NCBI GenBank assembly: GCA_003024985.2
Contig: PXIH01S0019095.1
DNA from: Euperipatoides rowelli
Taxonomy: Eukaryota; Onychophora; Udeonychophora; Euonychophora; Peripatopsidae
Reading direction: 5' to 3' (one strand)
Length of the DNA stretch: 19,022 nucleotides
A program made the translations under genes and the position numbers. This document shows, piece after piece, positions 18,456-19,022 of the stretch. The notes under the pieces are model-generated. The model saw nothing but the letters and a program-made list of their open reading frames with translations. It ran no database searches and had not been told where the DNA came from. Within the stretch, counting starts at the first letter, position 1. Each line of letters starts with the position of its first letter.

Positions 18456-18632
18456 CCGGCACCACACAGGTGTAGCATTGCGAAATTCCATCGCGCGAAA
18501 TAAATCAGTATTTATAAAATAGATGTCACACAGAGTAGCGCTACAGCGCGTTAGCACTTTTATTTCATAGCGCATGATGGCAGCATCATAATACCCCGCT
18601 GTCGTGGTGGTGTAACACTGAGATACATGTGT
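18452..18632. mobile_element. CpG-rich transposon-like end (possibly PIF/Harbinger)
   Basis: Immediately after TAA, the sequence GGCCGGCACCACACAGG starts a block with about a dozen CpGs (GCGAAATTCCATCGCGCGAA, AGTAGCGCTACAGCGCG, TAGCGCATG). The surrounding DNA has very few. GG-starting tips with CACAC next to TAA are seen in PIF/Harbinger elements. The opposite tip is not visible, and the block ends where the inverted element B fragment begins. The minus-strand open frame across it is unrecognised. Confidence 0.35.
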
Positions 18633-18890
18633 ATATTTCAAAATCTATAGTATTTTTTGTTCTATTTATTATCAGGAATTTTATTCTATATATAAAAAAA
18701 ATCCAACAAACAGATTTTTTTTATAAGTTCCGCCTATTTTTTTTCTAAATGTCAGCTATAAAAAAATAAAAAAACAGTTCTTCTTACATTTTCCATTGCC
18801 GTATTTCTATCATTGGAGATAAAATTATTTGGTTTTGATTTTTGAAATTTGCATTAAATTCTGATTTTAAAAATGTATAAGTTTAGAGGG
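18633..18890 (-). mobile_element. inverted fragment of the element B family
   Basis: Reverse-complemented, this segment follows element B from about 14620 to 14890. It shares AAACTTATACA, TTTCAAAAATCAAAACCAAA, TAATTTTA and CTCCAATGA, GGCAATGGAAAATGTAAGA, TATAGC(C/T)GACATTTA and AGATTTTGAAATAT, with small gaps. Neither tip nor palindrome is present, so it is a truncated copy. It shows that element B is a dispersed family. Confidence 0.8.
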
Positions 18891-19022
18891 TAGGAATGTT
18901 ACATTGCAAAACATAATTAGAAAAGAGTTAGTTTTTATTCAGGGGAATCTTTATACAAAACTTATGTCTTCTATGACTAGGTCTGTTATTGATAAAATAA
19001 TTATTATTTACATTGTGCTTAA

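Noticed and set aside
18438-18641. Minus-strand 67-residue open frame over the CpG-rich block
   Set aside because: It spans the proposed junction with an element B fragment and has no recognisable motif.
1-19022. CRISPR arrays, bacterial operons, rRNA or intact tRNA genes
   Set aside because: None seen. Gene structure, introns and transposon types all indicate an animal nuclear genome.

Overview
The window looks like A+T-rich, CpG-poor nuclear DNA from an animal, most likely an invertebrate. It has consensus GT-AG introns, a metazoan multi-exon gene, and remnants of CR1-like, Gypsy, piggyBac, hAT, Kolobok-like and Tc1/mariner elements. Short palindromes such as TAGGCCTA and TACNGTA recur throughout. 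I cannot name the phylum from the sequence alone.

The only intact gene I can support is on the minus strand. Three exons, at 11300-11344, 10144-10423 and 2154-2229, join in perfect phase through consensus splice sites. They encode part of a phosphorylase b kinase regulatory subunit, most like the alpha subunit (PHKA). The intron between the last two exons is about 7.9 kb and holds most of the odd material. More exons must lie beyond both ends of the window.

Layout from the left: a candidate solo LTR (385-1010); a CR1-like LINE 5' fragment on the minus strand (about 1296-1710); the 76-bp PHKA exon (2154-2229); a 21-bp acidic-coding minisatellite (about 3460-3960); a decayed unidentified coding remnant on the plus strand (4360-4860); and a Gypsy pol remnant (about 8978-9260, resuming near 6190-6247). 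The Gypsy remnant is split by an internally deleted piggyBac element (6252-8017, TTAA on both sides) and a 925-bp hAT element (8045-8969, perfect 8-bp target duplication). Then come the 280-bp and 45-bp PHKA exons.

The right half is intronic or intergenic. It holds a Kolobok-like element (11926-13422), a second, non-coding piggyBac-like element (14332-15664), a small mariner/pogo-type MITE (16028-16314), a possible tRNA-derived SINE (about 16590-16680), a hAT/Charlie-like end (about 17866), a strong 43-bp-arm hairpin (18356-18455), a CpG-rich transposon-like end, and an inverted fragment of the second piggyBac-like family (about 18633-18890).

The most striking observation concerns the two piggyBac-like elements. 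Their sequences and terminal repeats differ, but they share one asymmetric plan. Each carries four 18-bp palindromes, two per end. At one end the first lies exactly 15 bp from the tip. At the other end the outer one lies 120-130 bp from the tip, and its pair starts exactly 56 bp apart. This looks like conserved transposase-recognition architecture different from the classic 19-bp piggyBac internal repeats.
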